This document shows positions 19,684 through 30,391 of a DNA stretch of 64,000 bases, piece after piece. The notes beneath the pieces were generated by a model. It did no database searches and was not told the DNA's origin. It saw only the letters and a list, made by a program, of their open reading frames with translations. Origin of the DNA: Takakia lepidozioides (lineage: Eukaryota > Streptophyta > Takakiopsida > Takakiales > Takakiaceae); contig CM060731.1 of assembly GCA_030704615.1 (NCBI GenBank), positions 73,266,756 through 73,330,755 on the forward strand. Direction: 5' to 3'. The stretch's first letter is position 1; each line of letters opens with the position of its first letter. Both the position numbers and the translations under genes were made by a program.

Positions 19684-21314
19684 GGGGGCGAAGCAACACA
19701 GTCAACTTTGGATACTCCTGCCCGGGTGCTGCGCTCGCAAGGTGGAAGTGCATCGAGGCAGGCGAGTCCTCATTCAACACCTCAGATATCGCCTCAGAAA
19801 AGCCCACCTAGAGTTCGGAAGTCGAGGAAGCAGAAGGAGCCCATGGCTTCGCCAGTAAAACCCCTAGGGAGACTGGAAGCAGAGATATTGGGTTTGCAGT
19901 CAATTTCAAAAAACACGGATGCGGTGGAGGCCGCTGGAGATGTGGGAGTTGGATCTGCAGAAGGGCGGCCCATTGAGCTGACAGAAGGAGAGGACGACAA
20001 CGTGGTACGACTTGGCGACGATCAGAACCTGCTGGAGCTTGCGGAGGAGCAAAACCTCCAGGACATTTCCTTCTCTGCAGACTCTTATCTTTCAGGCATT
20101 TTGCTTCGTGAAGAAACATTAGAAATTCAAATTACGTGAAACAGGAAGACTTGTTGATTCCATAGTTGATCCACTGGAGTATAACGTCCTGTTCAACCAT
20201 GTGGGAGAGAAGGACATTCTTTGTGATTTGTCGGGCAAGCCATGGAGGTATGGCAGGACCAGGAGTCCTGCATTCATCCCAGACGCTCATGGAAACATGT
20301 ACGGATGTTGAAGGCAGGGTCCTCGACATCACTGCAAATACAGGTGAGAACGTTAATTGAATGCGGCACCAAAATTGACACCATTTCCGTTTGTGTATGT
20401 TTGCTTGTGCGAGGAAGCGACTCATTCTTGAGTTTGGTTGTGGTTGTGTCGTATGAATTTGCAGGTGCCTGTATGTGGGCGGGAAGGATGTCGAACCGAT
20501 TTGTGTTCTCATTTGAGGGGGATACGGCCTTGTACGATTACAATTTGGCGGGCCTTCAGCGTTTGCCTCCGACTGAGGATCCCAAAAACGCAGAAGATGA
20601 CGTGGAAGGGGAGGAGGAAGATGAAGAGGAGGAAGTCCAGGAAATTCGTTCGATGCAGGGGCGCCCAAAGCCGCTTCCCCCAATGCCTGTCTTCGAGTGA
20701 GTTGCACCATAGTAAGTGTATTGGTTTCGGTTGTAGGGACCATGCAACCTGCCGATGATTCCCTGTTTGAATTCTCTAATGTACTTCATTCTATGTTTGT
20801 GCGTACACTCAGCCTTGCAGAGTCGTCCGACGAGGAGAAGCTGGGAGACTTGCCCGAATCGGACCCTGTTGCAGAGGAAGAGACAGAATCGCATCGGCCA
20901 TTCTTTGCCAGAAAATCGTTTCTCGCGAGTCCCCTGAAGCCTTTTTTTCTACCAGCCTATGCAGACACGGCTGCCAGAGAAGCCATCAGCAGGGAGGATA
21001 GGCCTACTCGGTTAGAGCAATTGACATACGGGAATGAGCAGAGAATTATAATGAGGCGTGAGGCCAAACATAGAATTGTGAAAGGCAGAGTAGGGAAGTT
21101 CGTAATAGAATCCGCGTCCGAGAGCGAGGGGAATGTTGAGGACACTTCCGCACCCAGGTGGACAGTTCCGGCTGGTGAGGATGGTATTTTTGAGGGGAGG
21201 GCTTCTCAGAGTAACAGCGGTAGCGGCAGTGCAGGTTCGGAGGCAGGTGGAAGGCAGCCATCCTTGCATGAGGCCGGGGATGCATCGGACAGTGATAGCG
21301 GATCCTCACCATAG
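19684..21314 (+). CDS. Unknown multi-exon gene with acidic and Ser-rich protein
   Basis: No family recognised. The first visible exon opens near an acceptor (GGGATCGCAG at 19683) and encodes TPARVLRSQGG, a basic SPQKSPPRVRKSRKQK tract and an acidic middle. A following frame reads VDSIVDPLEYNVLFNHVGE. The exon ending at about 20340 (VEGRVLDITANTG) joins in phase to the exon after the acceptor at 20465 (ACMWAGRMSNRFVFSFEGD). That exon includes a run of Glu/Asp (EGEEEDEEEEVQ) and ends near 20699. The last exon, after an intron ending near 20815, encodes ESSDEEKLGDLPESD, a basic middle and a Ser/Gly-rich tail, with the stop at 21312-21314. One frame slip near 20308 is apparent. It lies inside the Mutator-like element. 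Confidence 0.5.
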
Positions 21315-21984
21315 CAAAGTTCATTTGGATCCTTTTGTTGTACAGTTCTGAAACACTTAATGAAAATATTGACGATTTGAAAAATCATTGTGTTCAGACT
21401 GCTTGTCCGATTCCCTACATTTCTTCCGCCAACCAAAATGTATAATAAAAGCAGAAGAGACGCAAACTTCAGTGAAGAACCCTACAAGTAATTTATGCAC
21501 ACCATCGAGCCGAGAACTTGAAGCCATGAAAACCCTGCCGTTTCTAACATTCCTATTGGGAAATTTGGTGCCGAAATAGCCCAATGCGCGCCTTCGTTAT
21601 ATGGGCCTCAAAAATTCCACGGATGAATTACTGTACCAAAATATCGCGATGGAAGCCTTCAGCACAAGGCACTTCAGCACATTCCACTTGGGTATTTCGG
21701 CGCCCAAATAGCCCGTTCTGCGCCATTAAATACCGCACTATATCACATTTTAAGAGGTAATTTCGGTGCCGAAATACCCCGGTGGATGTCTTCAAAACAC
21801 CATTTTAGCACACTGCTCTTGGGAATAATGGCGCCGAAATACCTCATTCCGCATCCTGGACCAGGAGAAACAGACCCTATTACCGAGGTAAGAGGACATA
21901 ACACCGTCAATAAAGGCAGGAAAATTCCAATTCCGCGGATGTCCGCTCATGAGCTCATAGGCTCATGGGCTCATGGGCTCATGC
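21315..21984. other. Non-coding region with scattered GGTGCCGAAAT relics and right subterminal repeats
   Basis: Variants of the palindromic core occur near 21566 (TTTGGTGCCGAAAT), 21692 (ATTTCGGCGCCCAAAT), 21760 (ATTTCGGTGCCGAAAT) and 21828 (ATGGCGCCGAAAT). From 21940 the GGGCTCAT repeats of the right end begin. Confidence 0.7.
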
Positions 21985-22005
21985 GCTCATGAAATAGTAA
22001 ACCTC
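21985..22005 (-). repeat. Right terminal inverted repeat of the Mutator-like element
   Basis: Complement of the left terminus at 14665-14685, with four mismatches in 21, three of them transitions. It is followed by the target duplication at 22006-22015. Confidence 0.7.
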
Positions 22006-22045
22006 GCAGATGATGCACTCAAAATTCGGGGCAGTCAAACGCTCA

Positions 22046-22325
22046 TCACTTCACTTTCTGGATTTTCACAAACTTGTTACTCCAAACTGTAACATGATCT
22101 AGAGTGTCTCCCAACTCTGTGTGCGCTGGCTTCATGGACTTGTTGTGATACGGTAGAGGGGCATTGGTAAGTGTCACCTGTGTGATCATGATTGCCACAT
22201 ACCCCTCAGGCACCGTAGGGTATCCGACACTCGCTGAAGAGCCTTATAGACCAACAATGTGGCCAGATGTTGCTATTGCCCTCGAAACCGTGTCGATAAG
22301 CCGGACTTGGTCACCCACCTTCAAC
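22046..22325 (-). pseudogene. CACTA TnpA-like C-terminal exon (Transposase_23-like)
   Basis: On the minus strand a frame reads GDQVRLIDTVSRAIATSGHI, one in-frame stop near 22241, SSASVGYPTVPEGYVAIMI, and then LGDTLDHVTVWSNKFVKI before a TGA at 22046-22048. The pattern (a K/Q-V-x-L strand, an A-x-G-x-I strand, a V-V-x-I-like strand, then I/L-G-D-x-x-x-x-V/I-x-W) is that of the small C-terminal domain of En/Spm TnpA-type proteins. In those proteins it helps bind element DNA. It lies just outside the Mutator-like element, which may have inserted next to it. Confidence 0.45.
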
Positions 22326-23095
22326 TACCATCCACCCCGAAAACCCCATAAGATACATGAGCAAGCTTTCAGGCAAAAATCAAAGCAACAACAACATATA
22401 CATATGTGAAACAAACAAACATCGCTAAGAATATGTGTAAGCACGATTACACAAACTCTATGTGTGCAAATTTGAAAATTGCAGGTAGGTAGGGAACCTT
22501 TACCCTATTCGGGCAGTCAAGGACTGGAGGTTTGGGAGTTGTCTTGCTGACAGGTAGCGCGGTGGCTGCCCCTTCAACTGCCGCACATTGTGAATGGCCA
22601 GGTACCTGCACACAGGAACATATGCTCCACACATTGGACTGGGTTCCACAAGTACCACTCGCAAATGGGTTGGCGATAAGCCAATGCAGATTGCATGGGG
22701 CAGTGGATTAATCTTACCTGCAATGCCCTGTGGCTAGAGACTTGCGTAATCCCGGCAGGCACCTGCACAGACAAAGCATACTGCACGATGAGTGTTAGAG
22801 GAGATACACCGAGCTATGAGCAGGTTACAGCCATACTGCTTGCTATGCTAGCAGCTTACTCCCCTACAACTAAAGCTACACACAACTAAAACTAAAACTA
22901 GACAAAAGCTAAACTAGACAGAGCTACACACAAACTAAAACTAAAACTAGACAAATGCTAAACTAGACAGAGCTACACACCTAACATTCCACATTGCATT
23001 GACATACAATTCACTGTGTTTGCATTGAGTATTTACCTCTAGGCAACACAATGGCATGACGCGTACAATCTGGAGTTACCTGCGGGTGTTGGGTT
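22326..23095. other. Non-coding spacer with a tandem duplication
   Basis: Two copies of an AAACTAAAACTAGACAAA-type unit with GCTAAACTAGACAGAGC lie at 22863-22980, spaced about 53 bp. A possible minus-strand exon between 22574 and 22786 shows no recognisable domain. Confidence 0.5.
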
Positions 23096-23131
23096 GTGAG
23101 GGTGTTATGTGAAGTCACATAACACCCTCAC
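23096..23131. other. Perfect hairpin at the 3' end of the FCP1-like frame
   Basis: A 17-bp arm, GTGAGGGTGTTATGTGA, is followed after AG by its exact complement. The minus-strand stop codon of the phosphatase-like ORF (105-107 of 23 kb) lies in the left arm, so the transcript would end in a very stable stem. Confidence 0.85.
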
Positions 23132-24291
23132 ATACTCTGTAATTGAGGTTGCTTTTGATGCCCCCTCCAAGAAAGGCCACAACTTCGTATTGAGGAACTG
23201 GTCAGAAGTCGCCCCGGGAGCCCCACTTCTCCAAGGCTCTGGGAATATGCCAGTGAAGGCAGGATTCTTCTTCCCTTTGTGTGGAGTGTCATCAACAAGA
23301 AGAGTATTGTTCTCATTCCATACAGAAAATTCGCGCCATACTGTTGACAGGTTCTTGAAAAAGATAGGCTTAGATGGGTGCCTGTCATTTCTCTCACTTG
23401 ATTGTTCACAGTAAGCACCATCCACTGAAATACAAGATTAGGCCGGCCACGGAAAATCCACTCCACAACAGGTTGGAAGTTGCTAAGTGTCATGCAAGAC
23501 CACACTGCCACCTCAAAGTGCGCAAAACACTTGTTCAAAAAATCAATGCAGCCAGGCCTCATCAACACCATTTTACTGCCACAGGTGCTGCCAACAAAGC
23601 CATCTGGAATATACCCTGCAACAATACCAACATGTACGCACTCACAAAGCAAGCCATTTACATCTAGAATCAGTAAATGTTTTGCACTGGTCGGATCTCT
23701 GTCCTTCTTCTTCAACAAATAATGGGGAGTGGTAGGGACAACCCGAGGGGAACCAAGATCAATTGCAAAATCATCCCCCTTCATGCCCAGTGATTCTCTA
23801 GCTGCCTCTGAATCAAGGCATGTTACTTTTGACATGGGATCCATGAAGCCAGACACAGATATGGGATCCTTCAGCATGTTAGGTAATTTGTCTGCGTCCT
23901 CATCTCCCGTGCCATCGCAGGGGGAATTGCCCACCTGCAATTGATCATGACAGACACGGGGGGGAGACAACACTGATGCAACTGTAGGGGGTGTCTCGAA
24001 GTTGTCCTCTAGGCGCCTGGATGTGCGAGCTGCGTCTATACACTCGCTAGCTGCTGCAGATGTCCCCACAGCCGGAGACACTGAAATAGAGATGCCAAAC
24101 TTGTTGGCTATCGCTTTTTGGTAAAGCATCATCTGCGAGACACAAGCCTTCAAATCGATGATGTCTTCTCGCTGACTTGTGGTTTCTCTTCCTAGCTCCT
24201 CGACTTTGCGCACAATACTACAATAGCCCTCACTTGCCTCCTGCCAACAACAGCAGTATTGAATGAGAAAAAAAATTATCACCACAACCAC
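23105..24291 (-). pseudogene. FCP1/NIF-like HAD phosphatase domain, one-base frame break
   Basis: FCP1-type proteins remove phosphate from Ser/Thr, for example on the RNA polymerase II tail. The N-terminal 200 residues are low in structure (LKACVSQMMLYQKAIANKFG; Ser/Asp-rich). The domain begins at LLILDVNGLLCE (near 23636-23675) and continues with MVLMRPGCIDFLNKCF and EVAVWSCMTLSN. After a slip near 23425 the frame moves on to KPIFFKNLSTVWREF, NENNTLLVDDTPHK (motif with paired Asp) and YVRVLCDFT-stop. The slip looks like loss of one G in TGGGATGG. Catalytic motif I reads D-x-N-G, so the nucleophile Asp is kept but the general-acid Asp is Asn and the Thr is lost. Activity is doubtful. It lies between CACTA-like exons on the same strand. 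Confidence 0.8.
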
Positions 24292-24599
24292 GATGTTGCA
24301 TGCAAATAAATGTTGTCATGAAGTGGAGGTTTAAAGGAATCTTGTGCAATCGAATGGACCCGCTCACACATCCTAATGGGTGCACACCACTGACACATAC
24401 AGACTCATTTGCAATTGAGATTTACAAACAACTCACCATTCTCTCTGATGTCATTGTTTTGCTCACAGACAACTCCTGGATTTCTTGCAGCTCGACTGAT
24501 CACCCGCAATGGGCTTCCCGCAAATCAGCCAGCAAAGTCAAAACGCAGCCACGTACTGAACGACAATTTACTAACATGACATGATATAACATCCTGACA

Positions 24600-24931
24600 G
24601 TCTACACGAGACAATGAAAGACTTCACGCAATTTGGTACAAGGCACTCTCTTTTCTTCTTTCATGCATGCCTTCTCCTGTCCCATAAGCTCTTTGAGCTT
24701 TCCAAGGACGTTGTAAAGTATCCTGACATTTTGGTCAGATGCAAGCGCCAACTGAAATATCAAATACCTTAAGATGTTCCGCTCTATTTTGCAGAAGAAA
24801 GACCATCCTGTTAAACAAATCAAGCACTGGCAATATCGGGCAAAAGAGATTCTCAATGAAACAAATATTAGGCAGGAAGCACTGAGAATGGTAGATGAAG
24901 CTGATTTGGAGGCTGAAGTGGCTAAGGGCAA
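24600..24931 (-). other. Possible exon with the repeated LYNVLGKLKELMGQ motif
   Basis: A minus-strand frame ends DQNVRILYNVLGKLKELMGQ, then a Lys-rich tail and a stop near 24602. Similar peptides are encoded at 26690-26760 (minus) and 31057-31120 (plus). This suggests a conserved C-terminal segment of a transposon protein present three times. Function unknown. Confidence 0.4.
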
Positions 24932-25261
24932 GTTGGAAGCACATTAAATGTCCTAGCAAAATCAGGTTAGGCATTAAACTTCCCTGAACGCATCGGTCTG
25001 ACAAAGGCAAGGACCTTAAGGATGGCCTGAAGGGCCTAGCTACCCTGGGTAATTGGCTGATATTTAAACTTGGAGCGGGAAGACAAACCAGTAGTGTTCA
25101 AGAAATAAATCAATCAGTAAACCAATCAACCATCAATCAGTCAGTAAACCAATCAATCAACCAATCGGGTTGAAGAAATAAATCAAATTGCAGGTCTGGT
25201 TGAAGAATTGATGCCACATATCATACTGTTGAAGTACCTTAGCAATAGTTTGTGCCAGGGG

Positions 25262-25640
25262 ATGTGATCAATAACTTACCAGACGTGCCTCCACAGATGT
25301 CTTCCCACCACGACCAGTTTTTGATGGATTCTGTATACACGAATTTGCCTTCTTCATCTTGGCTGATACGGTGCTGAAATTTGGGGTTGACCAGTACGCA
25401 ACAAGCCTGGTCCATTGCCCTTCGTCCACACACAAAGGTCTGCCCTCCCCTGCCTTGAACTTTGCATACAGTTCACTTCGTTGTGTCTTCAAAACTTTGC
25501 CAATAGTGTGTCGCATGTGCTCGTAGTTCAGACTGCGTGGAGTGTATGAAAAAGTGGACGCCAGCATCATTACCAATGTGCTTCCCTGGTGGTTGTGTGA
25601 GGGCTGAGTTTTTGCCAATTGTCCAGGGTGAGTTTTGACC
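25262..25640 (-). CDS. CACTA TnpA-like exon (Transposase_24-like)
   Basis: The minus-strand frame includes MRHTIGKVLKTQRSELYAKF and then WTRLVAYWSTPNFSTVSAKM, NSCIQNPSKTGRGGKTSVEAR (in parts). The sequence W-x-x-L/V-x-x-Y-W-S-T/S-P-x-F followed by K-x-N/K-x-x and S/T-G-G-K/S-x-S is the signature of the plant Ptta/En/Spm transposase domain found in CACTA ORF1 proteins. The open frame extends upstream to 25792 but loses similarity there. It probably joins downstream exons by splicing. Other exons on this strand (26908-27164, 22046-22325) may belong to the same gene. Confidence 0.6.
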
Positions 25641-25745
25641 AGCATTGTGTTGTGTATTGCACAGGTGAGGAAGAAGCGTGCAACGGTTGGTGGCCCCAGC
25701 GCTGCCACATAGGGCAGCCCATCGGGGCATGGTTTGCTGAAATAG

Positions 25746-26186
25746 GTGAACCCTCCTGTTGGCAAGACTCCACCCTCCAAACAGCCTCCCACCCGGCCTC
25801 TTGCCAGTTATCCTCCATTCACACATTACCCTCATGCTTTTCCCCATCCGACACACTATGACCCTCACTCTCAGTACCCCCGACCCCCATCTAGTTATGC
25901 AGAGCAGGCCTATGGCCATTCTCCACCCCCTCATCCTTCTTTCCAACAGCTGCCTCATAGCTACCCTCAACCTGCAATGCAACCGCCATATCCACCCTAT
26001 GCCCCTTACCCTGGGCCCTATGTCACATCTCCCCAGCTCCAGTCACAGCCCCCAGTGGATGACGTCCCTAGTGATGTCCCCGAGCCCACGATTGAAATGT
26101 CCAAGAAGGACAGAGCCAATGCACTGCGGCGTCAGAACCGGAGAGCAAAGGCAGCAGCAACAAAGGTGAAAGTGGAGCGGGAGTAG
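25746..26186 (+). CDS. Pro/Tyr-rich ORF with basic C-terminus
   Basis: The frame opens after a possible acceptor (GCTGAAATAG at 25744) and encodes about 110 residues rich in Pro, Tyr and His (YPPFTHYPHAFPHPTHYDPH, in the same style to residue 105). It ends KKDRANALRRQNRRAKAAATK and a stop at 26184-26186. The composition bias and clean end suggest a real exon, but no family is recognised. It overlaps the upstream extension of the minus-strand Transposase_24-like frame, so only one of the two is likely real there. A second plus frame at 26453-26665 may follow. Confidence 0.35.
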   Translation: MNPPVGKTPPSKQPPTRPLASYPPFTHYPHAFPHPTHYDPHSQYPRPPSSYAEQAYGHSPPPHPSFQQLPHSYPQPAMQPPYPPYAPYPGPYVTSPQLQSQPPVDDVPSDVPEPTIEMSKKDRANALRRQNRRAKAAATKVKVERE

Positions 26187-26579
26187 CTCATACAATGACA
26201 AAATAGAAATCAGGTGCCATTTACCAAGAAGTCATGCAGGTCTTGGGCAGAAAATCGACCAAATGTAATAGGCCTCACTCTTGTTGCACGTCCGGTGCAT
26301 GGTTTTAGGGAATGGTTGGCTTTCACCCTCTTTTGGCATGCTACCAATGCCTCTTCCCCCTGGAATGCTAGAGAGGTAAATTCAATTGCTTCTTTTTGGC
26401 AAATGCAACCACCATATTCTCATGCACTGTGTTTGCCCCCCTGTAATGGGGTATGTATTCTTCCTTTCTAGACAAACAGCAGCCAAGTGGTAATGGGCAC
26501 ATACCACGTTGGATGTGGTTACGCTCCCTTCGGGAGGCGTCATACTTTTTTACTTTATTCAGTGGAACCCAAACTCTCA

Positions 26580-26765
26580 CTGATGTCTTCCACTATGAGG
26601 ATCAGAAATGCTTGGCAGCCTACCTGCACGAGGCCTTCACCCTTAGACAATCGCTAGAACATTAATTGTGGTTTCTGGATTTGTTCCTCTCTCATGTTTT
26701 CTTCCATTTTGTCCCACAAGCTCTATGAGCTTTCCGCAGACGTTATAAAGCACCATTTCATTTTA
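26580..26765 (-). repeat. Repeat shared with 31060-31240 (inverted) and partly with 24640-24730
   Basis: Contains TTTTGTCCCACAAGCTCTATGAGC and GCACGAGGCCTTCACCCTTAG-type text that recurs in opposite orientation at 31060-31240. By eye the match is about three quarters. It encodes MVLYNVCGKLIELVGQ on the minus strand. Confidence 0.6.
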
Positions 26766-26907
26766 TTTCATTTCCTTCCTTTCCATATAGTACTTGGCAA
26801 GTACTTTCAAAATTGGGGCAATGCAACATTGGGGCAATGCAACTGTGGACGAGCAGTTTTCCTATCTGGCTAGATACTTACACATGACCTACACTGAGAT
26901 GGGTACT

Positions 26908-27164
26908 TACAGATGGAGACTCCGCAGCTGCCGGGCGTTTGTGCGAGATGGTGGCTGGGGCAGGATCACCGCCGGGCATGTCTTCGTCAGAGTCCCCGAT
27001 GTGCTCCATCGCAGGCACACAGAGGTCGTCCTCATCGTCATCATCAATTGCATATCTCCGTGTGGGGGGGGCCATGGATTCTATTCTTCCTCTGCGTCTT
27101 GGGGGACCAGAGGGGCGGGCTGGTGGCCGTCGTCTTGCACGCTTTGGCTTCTCTCCCACAATCC
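26908..27164 (-). CDS. Exon of unknown protein with basic and acidic blocks
   Basis: The minus-strand exon is bounded by an acceptor (ATCCAATGCAG) and a donor (GTAAGTACCC, on the complement near 26890-26908). It encodes a basic start (KPKRARRRPPARPSGPPRRR), then YAIDDDDEDDLCV, EHIGDSDEDMPGG and HKRPAAAESPSVS. The layout of a basic tract before an acidic one is common in N-terminal regions of transposon DNA-binding proteins, but no domain is identifiable. It may be an early exon of the minus-strand CACTA-like gene. Confidence 0.4.
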
Positions 27165-27668
27165 TGCATTGGATGCCCCATGGAAGGTGTTGTAAACCCT
27201 AAAGCAACCACTAGTTCCCTGAGTGTAACATGACAAAGAAAACATAATGGAGGAGATGACGAACTAATGCACCCCTCAACCCTAAAAGTGTAGCCACTTT
27301 CACGACCCGCGACATGCGGCGATCTCCCGCCCACTCCACCATGCGAGCATAACCTACACTGCGCTCTCACTCATCTCATCCTCTTCATGGTGTCTTAGGA
27401 ACTCACAAAGCTACCTACATTGCATGAAATCAAGCTCCGCAAGCTGCAAACCTTTTGAACTTTGATAGTTCAAAAGTGAACTCACAGTGCTATGTCTTTC
27501 AGCAGCTCCGCTTCAACGAGCTTGATGTGAGCAATGTTAGTTTCTCTTAGCCTCTCATAGTCGGTAATGGGTGTAGCGGCCGCGTGCTTGACCGTCACAT
27601 GAGCACATCGCCTCCCTAAACGCAACACGACGATCAAGATGTACAGAGGGGAGGGGGGGGGTCGAGTG
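27165..27668. other. Spacer between divergent CACTA-like genes
   Basis: No convincing coding sequence. It separates the minus-strand exons from the plus-strand transposase gene and could hold a bidirectional promoter; no clear TATA element was identified. Confidence 0.4.
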
Positions 27669-30391
27669 TGATAGGGGATAGGCGGAGAATGAGTTTGCGA
27701 GACCACAACCTGTGGAGGTTTGAGGACGCCTACGCGACAGCAAACAACTTGAAGAAAATGTTGTGTAGTTGCTCAGAGTGCCATGGTGGCAAGTGGCAGC
27801 TACGCAAGACAATAAAGAATCAACTCCTCTTGCATCGCAGGGACCCAAACCTGAGGTACCCTACAGTTCCGGTACGCACTCCATACTTATTCCACACGCA
27901 TTTCCGACCTGATGTCTCTGCTCAAGATGGGGTCCCATATTTTGAAATCACCGCCAGTCAGGAGCGCCATGACTGCCTAACAAAACGCGTGTCTCACAGA
28001 CGTTGGCTGTGGGGCCGTGGGTAGTCATGGCCGTGACTACACTTTATGCCGTTGGTAGTCCTAAGCACGGCTACACCTGTTTTCACGATCGCGTGACGTG
28101 TGTCCTAACCTCCACACATGCACCAAAACACTTCAAGTAAGTAGATTAACGGGGGCGTTTTAATCCTAGATTAGACTAACGTTGTGATTAGAGTTCGAGG
28201 ATGAACCTCAAAGACAAAGCTTGGATCCGCAAGGATAAGTATTGATAATAGCCAAGGGCATTGTTGAAGTGTTGAAGTGAATGAATCAAGCACAATTCCA
28301 AGAAGCAAAAAATGGCTTCGTTCCTGAACAGTATTTGAACTGGCCCAAGGCATACCAGCTGACAACATTGACTTGTCATTTTGCGTTTATTGATGTATCT
28401 GCACTGCTGAGTCATGCTTCAGTGCTTCAAATTGCAGGCTCACATTATGTATGATGAAGATTCGGACGGGGAGGAAGGACCGTCCAGTCCTACACCTGAA
28501 ACGAGGGGTGTGGGTGAACCTGACCAAGAACAACTTTTACAACAGGAGATGCAACGTGCTTTGCAAGAGAATTTTGAAACAACTGACAGAATCAGAAGGG
28601 ACGCGACTTGTCAATCGAATGAAGATGAATTTGGCATTCCCCATGCAAGCACTGAAGAACCAGGCAATGCCACAAATTCGACTGGGTTGCACGACGGAGG
28701 ATGAGAGGTAACAATATGAGGGAGACTACGACAAAATATTCAGTGAGTCACATATTCCTTTGTATGAAGGGTGTCATCACAGTAGATTGACAGCAACTTT
28801 GATGCTACTGAAATGTTGCACGACCCACAAGTGTACAAATGCGTTTGTGGATGAGCCTAAAGAGAATGCGTTACCAAAATCACATTATGAGGCAAAAACA
28901 ATGATCGCCAGGATGGGGCTAGCATACAAACAGATTCATGCCTGCGAACAGGGTTGTGTGTTGTTCCGTGGAGAGCTTGAAAAAGCGGAGATTTGCCCAA
29001 ACTGCCAAAGTGGAAGGTATTTTGCAGGTCGTGGGAAGGTGCCTAAGAAAGTTTTGCGGCACTTCCCTCTCTTACCCAGGTTGAACGAATGTTTAGAGTG
29101 AAATCGGTGGCAAAGCTCATGAGTTGGCATATCAATCACAAAAGCAAGGATGGGCTCGTTCGTCATGCAGCAGATAGCAAAGCTTGGTCGCACATTGACA
29201 ATATTTGGCCGGAGTTTGCATCAGATCCACGCAACCTGCATCTTGGTTTGGCATTGGATGGGGTGAATCCTTATGGCGCAAAATCCACGAGTTGGTCAAT
29301 GTGGCCCATCCTACTACTCAACTACAATTTACCTCCTTGGTTGGTGACCAAGAAATTCTTTGTCATGTTGTCGCTGCTCATTCCAGGGAAGGAGTCCGTG
29401 AAGATGGAGAACATTGATGTGTATCTCAAACCCCTCGTGGAGGAGCTGGCAGAATTGTGGGTGGGAGTCCCAGCCCATGATGTGGCCAGCATTAGTGATG
29501 AACGGGCTTTCAACATGCGGGCCATCCTAATGTGGTGCATACACGACTTCCCAGCGTACGGCCTGCTAGCAGGTCAAGTTCACCAAGGCTATGTAGGTTG
29601 CCCTGCCTGTGGTTTTGGAGTTGATTTGCGGTATTCGGCAGCCTGTCAGAAAATTATATTCCAGGGGCACCGGAGATTTCTTCCCACCGACCATGCATAC
29701 AGGGGATCTAGGCTCTTCAATGGCGAATGAGAAATGAGACATGCTCCACTGCTCCTGACAGGCAGTGAAATCAAGACGCGTGCTGAGGAATACTCAAAAT
29801 GGGTTGAGGATGAGGAATCAATCGCAGAGGCTGATCCCTCAAAAATCCATGGTGTCAAGCGGCTGTCCATTCTGTATCGTCTGCCTTATTGGGAGGTACG
29901 GGGACTCCTCACTCATGCTTGTCTATTTCGCATAGTTGTGCATTTGTTTTTTTATTCACAGATGTGTGTTAGTGTGTTGGCATATTTGTGTCACCATTTG
30001 ACTTTATTGTGAATCATTTTGGCACATGAATTGCAGCACCTACTGATCCGCCACACCATTGACACGATGCATTGCGAGAAGAATGTCACAGAAAATATCA
30101 TCAAGACAATTTTTGGGGAAAAAGATACCATGAAGGTGCGTCGTGACTTTGAGCTACAAGGCATTCGTCCCCACCTGTGGTTGCAAAGGCATCCCACGAG
30201 GGAGAACACATTTGTGATGCCCGCAGCGCCATATGTGCTCACAGGAGATGAGCTGAGGGTGTTCCTGAACACAATCAGAAAGCTGAAAGTGCCAACGGGG
30301 TATGCATCTGCCTTTTAAAAACATGTTGTTAAGAAAAAACTCTCACAATTAAAGTCACATGACTACCATGTGCTTATGCAGCAACACTAGA
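27669..30391 (+). pseudogene. CACTA (En/Spm) tnp2-type transposase, 5' exons
   Basis: Cuts and pastes CACTA elements. The N-terminal exon has CSECHGGKWQLRKTIKNQLLL (near 27765-27835, in parts). An acidic exon at 28441-28704 includes MYDEDSDGEEGP. The core at 28730-29730 includes CCTTHKCTNAF, YKQIHACEQGCVLFRGE and CPNCQSGRYF. A one-base slip near 29090 follows, then MSWHINHKSKDGLVRH, WPEFASDPRNLHLGLALDG, SMWPILLLNYNLPPWL and FPAYGLLAGQVHQGYVGCP: the classic tnp2 blocks. The next exon ends PYWE at 29895. An intron (29896-30035) precedes IDTMHCEKNVTENIIKTIFG, PAAPYVLTGDELRVF and KSHDYHVLMQQH. The gene then breaks off and resumes at 36776. Confidence 0.85.

Larger units (their letters stand above)
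14665..22005. mobile_element. Mutator-like element (7341 bp) with 10-bp target duplication
   Basis: The direct repeat GCAGATGATG at 14655-14664 and 22006-22015 flanks inverted ends. The left end (14670-14685) reads TTGCTATTCCATGAGC, and the right end on the opposite strand TTACTATTTCATGAGC. In total 17 of 21 terminal bases match. Both ends continue into GCTCATGAGC-type subterminal repeats. A 9-11 bp duplication is typical of Mutator-like elements, and a SWIM zinc finger, normal at the C-terminus of MURA transposases, lies inside on the minus strand. The interior also has two unknown plus-strand genes and two arrays of 63-65 bp period. No transposase catalytic core was found. Confidence 0.7.
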
